From Acidobacteriota bacterium (lineage in GTDB: Bacteria > Acidobacteriota > Thermoanaerobaculia > UBA5066 > Gp7-AA6): a DNA stretch of 64,000 nucleotides. This document shows positions 1 through 10,490 of this stretch, piece by piece. Positions within the stretch are counted from its first letter, which is position 1; the number at the start of each line of letters is the position of its first letter. Made by a program: the position numbers and the translations under genes. The stretch lies in contig DAHUXD010000023.1 of assembly GCA_027307335.1 (NCBI GenBank), positions 1 through 64,000 of the forward strand. The letters run 5' to 3'. The notes under the pieces were generated by a model. The model did no database searches. It was not told the DNA's origin and saw only the letters and a list, made by a program, of their open reading frames with translations.

Positions 1-21
1 AGTGAAAATCGTCTTGTCCAT
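1..21 (-). CDS. sufD: 5' end of probable SufD (partial)
   Basis: Only the first seven codons (Met-Asp-Lys-Thr-Ile-Phe-Thr) are inside the window; the gene runs off the left edge on the minus strand. It starts two bases after the sufC stop, and a G-rich stretch in the end of sufC can serve as its ribosome binding site. The identity is inferred only from the usual sufB-sufC-sufD order, because seven residues are not diagnostic. Confidence 0.45.
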
Positions 22-23
22 GG

Positions 24-797
<774 letters not shown>

Positions 798-810
798 TCG
801 TTCCGATCTC

Positions 811-862
811 GTAGGGGCGGGGCTTGACCCCGCCCGCGGGCGGCCGCATGGGCCGCCCCTAC
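811..862. repeat. Palindromic intergenic repeat between sufB and sufC
   Basis: GTAGGGGCGG at 811-820 is the exact inverse of CCGCCCCTAC at 853-862, and GC-rich inner arms also pair. It fills the sufB-sufC gap and would form a strong hairpin in the mRNA. It looks like a REP-type element, not a terminator, since no T-run follows on either strand. Confidence 0.75.
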
Positions 863-871
863 GGTCTCCTC

Positions 872-2332
<1,461 letters not shown>

Positions 2333-2342
2333 CGCGAGGTCA

Positions 2343-2374
2343 GCATATTGAATCTATACGGATATGTCAATATT
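2343..2374 (-). promoter_or_regulatory. suf operon promoter with overlapping palindromic operator
   Basis: On the minus strand TTGACA (2371-2366) and TATGCT (2348-2343) are separated by exactly 17 bases, a near-perfect sigma70-type promoter. A perfect 7-bp inverted repeat, ATATTGA (2346-2352) and TCAATAT (2368-2374), overlaps both hexamers. A repressor bound here would block RNA polymerase. Rrf2-family Fe-S sensors (SufR, IscR) commonly control suf operons, but the regulator gene is not in the window. The expected transcription start is within a few bases of the sufB ATG. Confidence 0.8.
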
Positions 2375-2551
2375 GCGGTAGCACTTAACCCATTGATGGG
2401 AAGTAGCTTATATTCAGATTCGCCGGACCCATTGCCCTTGTTCCTTCTTTTCGGCCTCCTTCCGAGACTTCAGCCGTGCGGCGTCGGGCGGCCGTTTTCC
2501 TCCGGGTTCCCGCCGCGGGCCGGCTCCACACGCGCCGCCGCCTGCGAACCA

Positions 2552-2557
2552 TAGACT
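2552..2557 (+). promoter_or_regulatory. -10-like TAGACT close to start codon
   Basis: TAGACT ends nine bases before the ATG at 2567. A weak GGAG sits between them. It is one of several TANNNT hexamers found 6-10 bases before start codons here; no convincing -35 is visible. Confidence 0.45.
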
Positions 2558-2566
2558 GGAGCGGCG

Positions 2567-4411
2567 ATGGAGGGCCGGCGCGTCTCCCGTCCGCCCGAGC
2601 GGCCGCTCGCGATCTTCGACGGCGACTGCGGCTTCTGCCGCCAGTGGATCGCGCGCTGGAAGGAGGAGACCGGGCCATCCGTCGAGTACGCGCCCTCGCA
2701 GGAGGTCGCGGAACGGTTCCCCGAGATCCCGAAGGAGGCATTCGCCCGGGCCTTCCAGCTCGTGCTGCCGGATGGGCGCGCCGTCGAGGGGGCCGAGGCC
2801 GTCTTCGCGACGCTCGCCCAGGCGCCGGGTCGCGGCCGGCTCGCCGCGGCGTACCGGCGCGTGCCCGGCTTCGCGGGGCTGACCGAGCTCGTGTATCGCG
2901 GGATCGCGCGGCACCGCTCGTTTTCCCTCGCGGTCACGCGCGCCCTCTGGGGCCGCTCCGTCGCCAAGCCGACGTACCACGCCGCGGCGGCGCTGTTTCT
3001 GCGCCTCCTCGGCCTGACCTACGCGGTCGCGTTCCTCTCCCTCTGGGTGCAGGTCGACGGCCTCATCGGCGCGCAGGGGATCCTGCCCGCCGGGCGTTAC
3101 CTCGACTGGGTGCGGGCGCAGGCCGGCGCGGACAGCCATTGGGTCGCGCCGACGCTCTGCTGGATTTCGTCGAGCGACGGGTTTCTCCACTTCCTCTGCG
3201 GCCTCGGTCTCGCCGCCGGGCTCGCGCTGCTCGCGGGCCTCGCGCCGGCCGCGAGCGCGCTCGTCGCGTGGGCGACCTACCTCTCCTTCTCGGTCGTGGG
3301 CGAGGTGTTCCTCCAGTTCCAGTGGGACGCCCTCCTTCTCGAGGCGGGGCTCCTCGCCGTCTTCCTCGTCTCGTTCCGGCGCCTGCGGTTCGGCGCCGGC
3401 GTCGCCGCGTCGCCGCTCGTCCTCTGGCTGCTGCGCTGGCTGCTGTTCCGCCTGATGTTCTCGTCCGGATGGGTCAAGCTGTCGAGCGGCGACGCGAACT
3501 GGCGCGGGCTGTCGGCCCTGCGCTACCACTACGAGACGCAGCCGCTCCCGCCGTGGACCGCCTGGTACATGCACCGACTCCCGTCCGCGTTCCAGACGGC
3601 CTCCGCCCTCTTCCTGTTCTTCGTCGAGCTCGTCGTGCCGCTTCTCTACTTCGCGCCGCGGCGGCTGCGCGTCTTCGCCTTCTGGATGACGGTGGCCCTC
3701 CAGGCGCTGATCGCGGCGACCGGGAACTACGCCTTCTTCAACCTGCTGACCGTGGCGCTCGCCGTCCTCCTCCTCGACGATCAGTCGCTGCCGTTCGGAT
3801 GGGCGCGCGCCGCGGGGTTCGCGGCGCGGCCGGCGCGCCTCTGGCCGAAACGCGTGCTCGTGCTCGTGGCGGCCGTTGCGCTCTTCGGCTCGACCATCGA
3901 GTTCGCGGCGACGCTCGACCGCTCGCTCGAGCTCCCGGAGAGCGTCGTCGCGGTGGCGCGGCGGCTCTACGCGCTGCGGAGCTTCAACGGCTACGGCCTC
4001 TTCATGGTCATGACCACCGAGCGCCCCGAGATCGTCGTGGAGGGAAGCGACGACGGCGCGACGTGGAAGCCGTACGAGTTTCGCTGGAAGCCGGGCGACC
4101 CGCGCCGGCGGCCGCGTTTCGTCGCGCCGCACCAGCCGCGCCTCGACTGGCAGATGTGGTTCGCGGCGCTCGGCGGCTATTCGCAGAACGAGTGGGTCGG
4201 CGCGTTTCTCGCGCGGCTCCTCGAGGGGTCGCGCCCGGTCCTGCGGCTCCTCGCCTCGAACCCGTTTCCGGACCACCCCCCGCGCTACGTGCGCGCGGTC
4301 CTCTACGACTACCGCTTCACCGACGCGGCGGAGAAGCGCGCGACGGGAGCGTGGTGGCGGCGGCGGGAGCTCGGCCCGTTCGCGCCGATCTACGAGCGCT
4401 CCTCGCCCTGA
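2567..4411 (+). CDS. DCC thiol-oxidoreductase / lipase maturation factor fusion
   Basis: A 614-residue membrane protein made of two families. Residues about 13-115 are a DCC/DUF393 domain with the DGDCGFC motif (Cys21 and Cys24). Residues about 140-605 match lipase maturation factor (LMF1/DUF1222): a multi-helix membrane region, the conserved core with YHYETQPLP and ATGNYAFFNLLT, and the C-terminal domain with NGYGLF and NPFPDHPPRYVR. Animal LMF1 helps fold lipases in the ER; the bacterial substrate is unknown. The joined redox domain suggests a role in disulfide chemistry of exported proteins, which is inference. It stands alone, divergent from suf. Confidence 0.85.
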   Translation: MEGRRVSRPPERPLAIFDGDCGFCRQWIARWKEETGPSVEYAPSQEVAERFPEIPKEAFARAFQLVLPDGRAVEGAEAVFATLAQAPGRGRLAAAYRRVPGFAGLTELVYRGIARHRSFSLAVTRALWGRSVAKPTYHAAAALFLRLLGLTYAVAFLSLWVQVDGLIGAQGILPAGRYLDWVRAQAGADSHWVAPTLCWISSSDGFLHFLCGLGLAAGLALLAGLAPAASALVAWATYLSFSVVGEVFLQFQWDALLLEAGLLAVFLVSFRRLRFGAGVAASPLVLWLLRWLLFRLMFSSGWVKLSSGDANWRGLSALRYHYETQPLPPWTAWYMHRLPSAFQTASALFLFFVELVVPLLYFAPRRLRVFAFWMTVALQALIAATGNYAFFNLLTVALAVLLLDDQSLPFGWARAAGFAARPARLWPKRVLVLVAAVALFGSTIEFAATLDRSLELPESVVAVARRLYALRSFNGYGLFMVMTTERPEIVVEGSDDGATWKPYEFRWKPGDPRRRPRFVAPHQPRLDWQMWFAALGGYSQNEWVGAFLARLLEGSRPVLRLLASNPFPDHPPRYVRAVLYDYRFTDAAEKRATGAWWRRRELGPFAPIYERSSP

Positions 4412-4550
4412 ACGGTTCTCATATGATTGGGGGCCGCGCCTCACCGGACATGGGAACGACGGAACGGTTCGATTCAACAGGGCGCCTGAGGCCGGCCACG
4501 CCGCGCTTGCCCCACTGCGGAGCGTCTCCGTCCGGTCGAGAGCGCGTCTC

Positions 4551-7500
4551 ATGACGATCGCGCGGCGCCTCGCGTTCCTCCTCGCGGTCCCGCTCGTCAT
4601 TCTCTTCGTCCTCGGAGTCTTCGCGTGGCTGCAGCTCGAGAGGATCGAGCAGCGCAGCCGGTTCGTGGCGGAGGACCAGATCCAGAGCCTCGCGACGACG
4701 GGCAACATCCTGAGGAGCTTCGCGAAGATGCGCGTCGCGATCCGGGATTACGTCCTGACCGAGGAGCCGGACGTGCGGGGAAGCGCGCATACCGACTTCG
4801 AGTCGGGCCGCGAGGAGCTGGGCTGGTTGCTCCAGAGATATTCGGATTCCCTCGTCTCGGGCGACCGGGAGCGGCGGCTTCTCGACGACTTTCGCGAATC
4901 GAGCCGGCAATGGATCTCGGCCGCCGAGAAGGTCATGGCGGAGGCCGATGCCGGCCGCCGCGATGCCGCCGTCGCGCTGCTTCGAGGCACCCTCGGCGAT
5001 CTCGGCAACGGGGTGGACAAGGCCTCGGGAGAGTGGATCCGATTCAACGAGGAGCTGGCGACGGGGGCCGGCAAGGCCCTCGAGAAGGACGTCGCGCAGA
5101 CGCGCCGCAGCACCGTCGTCGCCGGGCTCGCCGCGCTCCTCTTCTCGGCCGGATTCGGCTACCTCACCTTCCGCCGCATCGTGCGGCCGATCCGCGCCCT
5201 GCGGTCGAGCGTCGAGGCCATCGCCGGAGGTGACTACGAAAAAGAAGTTCCCTTCCGGGAGGCGAAGGACGAGACGGGCGAGCTCGCCCGCTCCGTCCAC
5301 GTGCTCCAGCAGGGCGCGGTGGCGATGGAGCGGCAGCGCTGGGTCAAGGCGCACGCCGCCGAGCTCGCCGGATCGCTTCAGGGAGCGGCGTCCGTCGAGG
5401 AGTTCGGGTCGCGCCTGCTCGCGGGGCTCGTGCCCTTGCTCGGCGGCGGGGTCGCCGCGTTCTACGTGCAGGGCGGCGAAGGGGAGCCGCTCCGCCGCGC
5501 CTCGGGATACGGTCTCGGCGGCGGCGCTCCGGAAGCTCTGCGCCTCGGCGAGGGCCTCGCCGGGCAGTGCGCCGCCGACCGCAAGCCCGTCGCGCTCGCC
5601 GATCTGCCTCCCGGGTACCTTCGGATCGGCTCCGGCGTCGGCGAGGCGCCCCCGGCTCGGGTCGCCGCATGGCCCGTTCTCTCCCGCGACGCCCTGCTCG
5701 GCGTGCTGGAATTCGCGTCCTTCCGGGTTCCGACCGCCAACGAGAGCGCGCTCCTCGACGAGTTCCTGCCGGTGGTCGGAATGAGTCTCGAGATCCTCGA
5801 GCGCAACATCCGGACCGCCGAGCTCCTCTCCCAGACACAGCAGCAGGCCGGTCAGCTGCGCGAGAGCGAGGAGCGGACGCGCCTCATCCTCGACTCGACC
5901 GACGAAGGCATCTTCGGAATGACCCCGGACGGCCGCATCACTTTCGTCAATCCCGCCACCTGCCGGATGCTGGGGTTCGCCGCCGAAGACCTGATCGGGC
6001 GGCAGGCGCATGCCCTGATCCACCATCATCGCGCCGACGGCAGCGCCTTTCCCGCGGAGGAGTGCCCCATGCGCGCCGCCTGCCAGCGGGGCGAAGAGCG
6101 GCGCGTGGACGACGAATTCCTCTGGCGCAAGGACGGGTCCGGCTTCCCGGTCGAGTACGGGACCACGCCGATCGTGAAGGACGGCCAGATCCTCGGCGCG
6201 GTCGTCAGCTTCGTGGACATCACCGAGCGCAAGAGGGCCGAGCAGCGTCTCCAGGATGCGGAGCGCTTCTACCGCAGCGTCCTCGAGCTCGCGCCGGATG
6301 GCCTGATGGTGGCGGACGCCGAGGGCACGATTCTCCTCGCCAACGCGCAGTGCGAGAAGCTGTTCGGCTACTCGCGCGAGGAGCTCGTTGGCCGCAAGGT
6401 GGAGATGCTGGTGCCCGCCGCCGCGCGCGGCCGCCATCCGGCGCTGCGCGGAGAGTTCCATCGCGCTCCCGAGGCCCGCTCGATGGGCATCGGCCGGAAG
6501 CTCAGCGCCGAGCGCAAGGATGGCTCGACGTTCTCGGTGGAGATCGGGCTGAGCCCGCTTCCCGCCCGCGAGGGGCAGGCCGCGCAGGTGGCCGTGTCGG
6601 TTCGCGACATCACCGAGCGGGAGCGCGCCGAGCAGGCGCTCCGACAAGCCAACTTCCTCTCCGACATGGCCCTCGAGTTGACGAAGAGCGGCTACTGGCA
6701 CGTGGATTATTCGGATCCCGACTACTACTACCAGTCCGAGCGCGCCGCGAAGATCGTGGGCGAGGAGATCCGCGCGAACGGCCGCTACCACCTGAAGGAC
6801 GAGTGGTTCTCCCGAGTGGTGGCGGCGGACCCGGAGCTGGCGAAGCAGACTTCGGAGCTCTACCAGGCGGCGATCGACGGCCGGAACCCGGGTTACGACG
6901 CGGTGTACGCCTACGAGCGCCCGTCCGACCGCCGCGTCGTCTGGCTCCATGCCGCGGGATCGGTCGAGCGGGACCCGAACGGCAAGGCGCGGAACATGTA
7001 CGGGGTCTACCAGGACATCACCGAGTTCAAGCGGCTGGAGACCGAGCTCGTCGAGGCGAAGAAGAAGGCGGAGGAAGCGACCGAGCTCAAGTCCATGTTC
7101 CTCGCGAACATGAGCCACGAGATCCGCACGCCGATGAACGCGATCATCGGGCTGTCGCACCTCGCGCTGAAGACGCCGCTGACGCCGAAGCAGCGCGACT
7201 ACATCGGGAAGGTGCACGCCGCGGGAACGTCGCTGCTCGGCGTCATCAACGACATCCTCGACTTCTCGAAAATCGAAGCGGGCAAGCTCGACCTCGAGAG
7301 GACCTCCTTCCAGCTCGACGAGGTGATCTCGACTGTCACGACGGTGACCGGCCAGAAGGCCCACGAGAAGGGGCTCGAGTTCCTCGCCGACGTCCCGTCC
7401 ACGATCCCGCAGTCGCTCGATGGGGATCCGCTCCGGCTGGGGCAGATCCTGACGAACCTCGTCAACAACGCCGTCAAGTTCACCGAGCGCGGCGAGATCC

Positions 7501-9296
7501 GGGTGCGCGCCGAGCTGGTCGAGAGAACCGGCGGCCGCGTGAAACTGCGCTTCTCGGTTCGGGACACCGGCGCCGGCATGACGCCCGAGCAGTCGGCGCG
7601 GCTGTTTCAGCCGTTCACGCAGGCGGACATGTCGACGACGCGCAAGCACGGCGGCACGGGCCTCGGCCTCACGATCTGCAAGCGCCTGGTCGAGCTGATG
7701 GGCGGGCAGATCTGGCTCGAGAGCGAACCGGGAAAGGGCAGCACGTTCTTCTTCACTGTCTGGCTCGGCGTGGGCGCCGGGGCGTCGCGCGGCCGGGTCG
7801 TTCCGGAGCGGCTGGAGCGGCTCGCGACCCTCGTCGTGGACGACAACCCCGCGGCACGGGAGATCCTGGCCGACGCGCTGGAGGACGTGAGCGAGCGCGT
7901 GGATGCCGTCGCCTCCGGCGCCGAGGCGATCGCCGCGATCCGGGAGCGCGATGGCGACCGGCCCTACGACGTGGTCTTCATGGACTGGCGGATGCCGGAG
8001 ATGGACGGACTCGAGGCGACGCGCCGCATCCAGGAGGATTCGGGCATCGCGCATCGCCCCGCCATCGTGATGGTGACCGCCTTCGGCCGCGAGGAGGTCC
8101 GCGAGGAGGCCGAGAGACTCCACGTCGCGGGCTTCCTCCTGAAGCCGGTGACCAAGTCGATGCTCGTCGACACGCTGGTGTCGATCTTCGCGCCGTCGGC
8201 GGAGTCGCGGGAGGCCGTCGCGGAGCCGTCGCGCTCCGACCGGCTCGCCGGCGTCCGAATTCTGCTGACCGAAGACAACGCGATCAACCAGCAGGTCGCC
8301 GTGGAGCTGCTCGAGGGGGTCGGGGCGCGGGTCGAGGTCGCCGACAACGGGGCCGTGTCCGTGCGCAAGCTCCTCGAGGTCCCGTTCCCGCCACCCTACG
8401 ACCTCGTGTTGATGGATCTGCAGATGCCGGAGATGGACGGCTTCCAGGCGACCGCGAAGATCCGCTCCGACCCCCGCTTCGCCCGGCTGCCGATCATCGC
8501 GATGACGGCGCACGCGACGCTCGAGGAGCGCCAGCGCTGCCTCGACGCCGGAATGAACGATCACGTCTCGAAGCCGATCGATCCGGACGCGATGTACGCG
8601 ACCCTCGAGCGATGGGTGAAGCCGGCCGTCCGCGCCGCCGGGCCGATCGCGGCGCCCGCGCCGGCTCCTCCGGCGCCCGCCACCGCGCTCCTCTCGATCG
8701 AGGGCGTCGCCGCCGCGGAGGGCCTCGCGCGGGTCGCGGGGAACGCGCGGCTGTATCGGAGCCTCCTCGAACAGTTCGCCGCGAAGCAGGCCGGAGCCGC
8801 GGAGGAGATCGCCGCGGCGCTGCGCGCCGGCGATCCACGGACCGCCGAGCGCCTCGCGCACACGGTCAAGGGCGTCGCCGGAAACCTCGCGATGCCGCGA
8901 CTCCACGAGGCATCCGCGGCGCTGGAGAAGGTTCTCCGCGACGGCGGCGATCCCGCGACGGCGCTGTCGGAATTCGCCGCGCGGATGGCGGCCCAGGCCG
9001 GAGCGATCCGCGCCGCGTTCGGCGCGTCCCCGGCGCCCCCGACGGCCGGCAACGCTCCCTTCGATCCCGCGGCCGCGCGCGCGTCGATCGCCCGCATGCG
9101 CAAGCTCCTCGCGGGGAGCGACGGGGAGGCGGCGGAGGCGTTCGGCGAGCTCGCCGGAGCGGTATCGGGGGCGGTCGGAAAGGCGCGCCTGGACGCGCTG
9201 AACGACGCGATTCAGGGATTCGACTTCGAGACGGCGCTCTCGAGGCTCGACGCGATCGCCGGAGAATGCGGCGCCGAGAGCGAGGCCGACGCGTGA
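4551..9296 (+). CDS. Hybrid sensor histidine kinase, HAMP-GAF-PAS3-HK-REC2-Hpt
   Basis: Membrane-bound phosphorelay kinase of 1581 residues. Order: TM1 (about 8-30), periplasmic four-helix sensor, TM2 (about 188-208), HAMP (about 209-262), GAF (about 270-425), three PAS domains (about 445-830), HisKA with His856 in SHEIRTP, ATPase with NNAVKF, DTGAGM and GTGLGL, two receivers with phospho-acceptors Asp1145 (FMDWRMPEMDG) and Asp1289 (LMDLQMPEMDG), and a C-terminal Hpt domain with His1437 (AHTVKGVAGN). All phosphotransfer residues are present, so an internal His-Asp-His relay is possible. The stop overlaps the next gene's GTG by four bases, so that phosphatase is the likely output partner. The signal sensed is unknown. 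Confidence 0.93.
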   Translation: MTIARRLAFLLAVPLVILFVLGVFAWLQLERIEQRSRFVAEDQIQSLATTGNILRSFAKMRVAIRDYVLTEEPDVRGSAHTDFESGREELGWLLQRYSDSLVSGDRERRLLDDFRESSRQWISAAEKVMAEADAGRRDAAVALLRGTLGDLGNGVDKASGEWIRFNEELATGAGKALEKDVAQTRRSTVVAGLAALLFSAGFGYLTFRRIVRPIRALRSSVEAIAGGDYEKEVPFREAKDETGELARSVHVLQQGAVAMERQRWVKAHAAELAGSLQGAASVEEFGSRLLAGLVPLLGGGVAAFYVQGGEGEPLRRASGYGLGGGAPEALRLGEGLAGQCAADRKPVALADLPPGYLRIGSGVGEAPPARVAAWPVLSRDALLGVLEFASFRVPTANESALLDEFLPVVGMSLEILERNIRTAELLSQTQQQAGQLRESEERTRLILDSTDEGIFGMTPDGRITFVNPATCRMLGFAAEDLIGRQAHALIHHHRADGSAFPAEECPMRAACQRGEERRVDDEFLWRKDGSGFPVEYGTTPIVKDGQILGAVVSFVDITERKRAEQRLQDAERFYRSVLELAPDGLMVADAEGTILLANAQCEKLFGYSREELVGRKVEMLVPAAARGRHPALRGEFHRAPEARSMGIGRKLSAERKDGSTFSVEIGLSPLPAREGQAAQVAVSVRDITERERAEQALRQANFLSDMALELTKSGYWHVDYSDPDYYYQSERAAKIVGEEIRANGRYHLKDEWFSRVVAADPELAKQTSELYQAAIDGRNPGYDAVYAYERPSDRRVVWLHAAGSVERDPNGKARNMYGVYQDITEFKRLETELVEAKKKAEEATELKSMFLANMSHEIRTPMNAIIGLSHLALKTPLTPKQRDYIGKVHAAGTSLLGVINDILDFSKIEAGKLDLERTSFQLDEVISTVTTVTGQKAHEKGLEFLADVPSTIPQSLDGDPLRLGQILTNLVNNAVKFTERGEIRVRAELVERTGGRVKLRFSVRDTGAGMTPEQSARLFQPFTQADMSTTRKHGGTGLGLTICKRLVELMGGQIWLESEPGKGSTFFFTVWLGVGAGASRGRVVPERLERLATLVVDDNPAAREILADALEDVSERVDAVASGAEAIAAIRERDGDRPYDVVFMDWRMPEMDGLEATRRIQEDSGIAHRPAIVMVTAFGREEVREEAERLHVAGFLLKPVTKSMLVDTLVSIFAPSAESREAVAEPSRSDRLAGVRILLTEDNAINQQVAVELLEGVGARVEVADNGAVSVRKLLEVPFPPPYDLVLMDLQMPEMDGFQATAKIRSDPRFARLPIIAMTAHATLEERQRCLDAGMNDHVSKPIDPDAMYATLERWVKPAVRAAGPIAAPAPAPPAPATALLSIEGVAAAEGLARVAGNARLYRSLLEQFAAKQAGAAEEIAAALRAGDPRTAERLAHTVKGVAGNLAMPRLHEASAALEKVLRDGGDPATALSEFAARMAAQAGAIRAAFGASPAPPTAGNAPFDPAAARASIARMRKLLAGSDGEAAEAFGELAGAVSGAVGKARLDALNDAIQGFDFETALSRLDAIAGECGAESEADA

Positions 9297-10444
9297 GCGA
9301 AGAACCGGAGAAGAACACGCTGCTGCTCGTCGACGACGCGCCGGCCAACATCCAGGTGGCCAACGCGATCCTGAAGGACGACTACCGCGTCCGGATCGCG
9401 ACGAGCGGGGCGAAGGCCCTGGAGCTCGTGAAGGCGAGCCCGGCGCCCGACCTGATCCTGCTCGACGTCGAGATGCCGGAGATGGACGGCTACGAGGTCT
9501 GCCGGCGCCTGAAGGCCGACTCCGAGACGCGCGACATCCCGGTGATCTTCCTGACGGGCAAGACGGAGGCCGAGGACGAGACGAAGGGCTTCGGCGTCGG
9601 AGCGGTCGACTACATCCACAAGCCCTTCTCGCCGTCGGTGGTGAAGGCGCGCGTGCAGACGCACCTCGCGCTGCGGGAGACGCGGGAGCAGCTCGCGCAC
9701 CGGCTCGCGGTCATCGAGAGCGAGCTCGAGATGGCGCGGGCGATCCAGCTCTCGATCCTGCCCCGCGAGATCCCCCGCATTCAGGGTCTCGAGATCGCGG
9801 CGCGCTACCTTCCGATGACGTCGGTCGCGGGCGACTTCTACGACTTCCTCTCGATGGACGATCGTCGGGTGGGCGCCCTGGTCGCCGACGTCTCCGGCCA
9901 TGGCGTGCCGGCCGCGCTCGTCGCGTCGATGCTGAAGATCGCGCTCGCGGCGCAGGCGCCGCACGCTTCGGATCCGGCCAGGGTTCTCGCGGGGCTCAAC
10001 CAGGCGCTGTGCGGCAAGTTCGAGAAGCACTTCGTGACCGCGGCCTACGCGTTCGTCGACACCGAGGCGGGGACCCTCGACTACGCGGGCGCCGGGCATC
10101 CGCCGATCATCCATTTCGACGCCCGGGCGTCCGGCGCGCGCGCGGTGCAGCAGAACGGGCTCTTTCTCGGAATGTTCCCGCACGCAAAGTATGCGTCGAC
10201 GCGCCTCTCGATCGGCGCGGGCGACTGTTGCGCGCTCTACACCGACGGAGTTTCGGAGGCGCGGGACCCCACCCACGAGGAGTTCGGCATCGAACGGTTG
10301 CAGGCTCTTCTCGCCGCGAGCTCCGACCTGACGTGCGACGCCCTGGCGGACGGCGTCCTCGGCGCGGTTCGAACGTGGACCGGCCGCGGCTCGGCGGAGG
10401 GCCAGGACGACGACATCACGGTCGTCATGCTGCGGGCCAGCTAA
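9293..10444 (+). CDS. Response regulator with PP2C (RsbU-type) phosphatase output
   Basis: A 383-residue protein with an N-terminal receiver (phospho-acceptor Asp58 in LILLDVEMPEMDG, conserved Lys in YIHKPF) and a C-terminal SpoIIE/RsbU-type PP2C phosphatase (AGDFYDF, ADVSGHG, YTDGVSEA, GQDDDITVVML). Such proteins dephosphorylate anti-sigma-factor antagonists in partner-switching pathways, or act on other phosphoproteins. The GTG start overlaps the kinase stop (GTGA), so the two are translationally coupled and probably one signalling unit. No anti-sigma factor or antagonist gene is nearby, so the substrate must be encoded elsewhere. Confidence 0.92.
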   Translation: MSEEPEKNTLLLVDDAPANIQVANAILKDDYRVRIATSGAKALELVKASPAPDLILLDVEMPEMDGYEVCRRLKADSETRDIPVIFLTGKTEAEDETKGFGVGAVDYIHKPFSPSVVKARVQTHLALRETREQLAHRLAVIESELEMARAIQLSILPREIPRIQGLEIAARYLPMTSVAGDFYDFLSMDDRRVGALVADVSGHGVPAALVASMLKIALAAQAPHASDPARVLAGLNQALCGKFEKHFVTAAYAFVDTEAGTLDYAGAGHPPIIHFDARASGARAVQQNGLFLGMFPHAKYASTRLSIGAGDCCALYTDGVSEARDPTHEEFGIERLQALLAASSDLTCDALADGVLGAVRTWTGRGSAEGQDDDITVVMLRAS

Positions 10445-10490
10445 CGGTTCGGCGGGAGAGCGCCCTCACAGGGAGGGGCTGAGGAAAGAG

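Noticed and set aside
2414-4708. A 764-codon minus-strand frame opposite the DCC-LMF fusion
   Set aside because: Shadow frame; the plus-strand product has clear family motifs and the minus-strand one does not.
4419-8906. A 1495-codon open frame on the minus strand opposite the hybrid kinase
   Set aside because: It is the mirror of the kinase coding frame in GC-rich DNA: Arg/Asp/Glu-rich with no domain, while the plus-strand protein has a complete set of kinase motifs.
5567-9292. Long plus-strand frame upstream of the PP2C response regulator start
   Set aside because: It overlaps the kinase gene in another frame and shows Arg/Pro/Gly-rich shadow composition; the regulator begins at GTG 9293.
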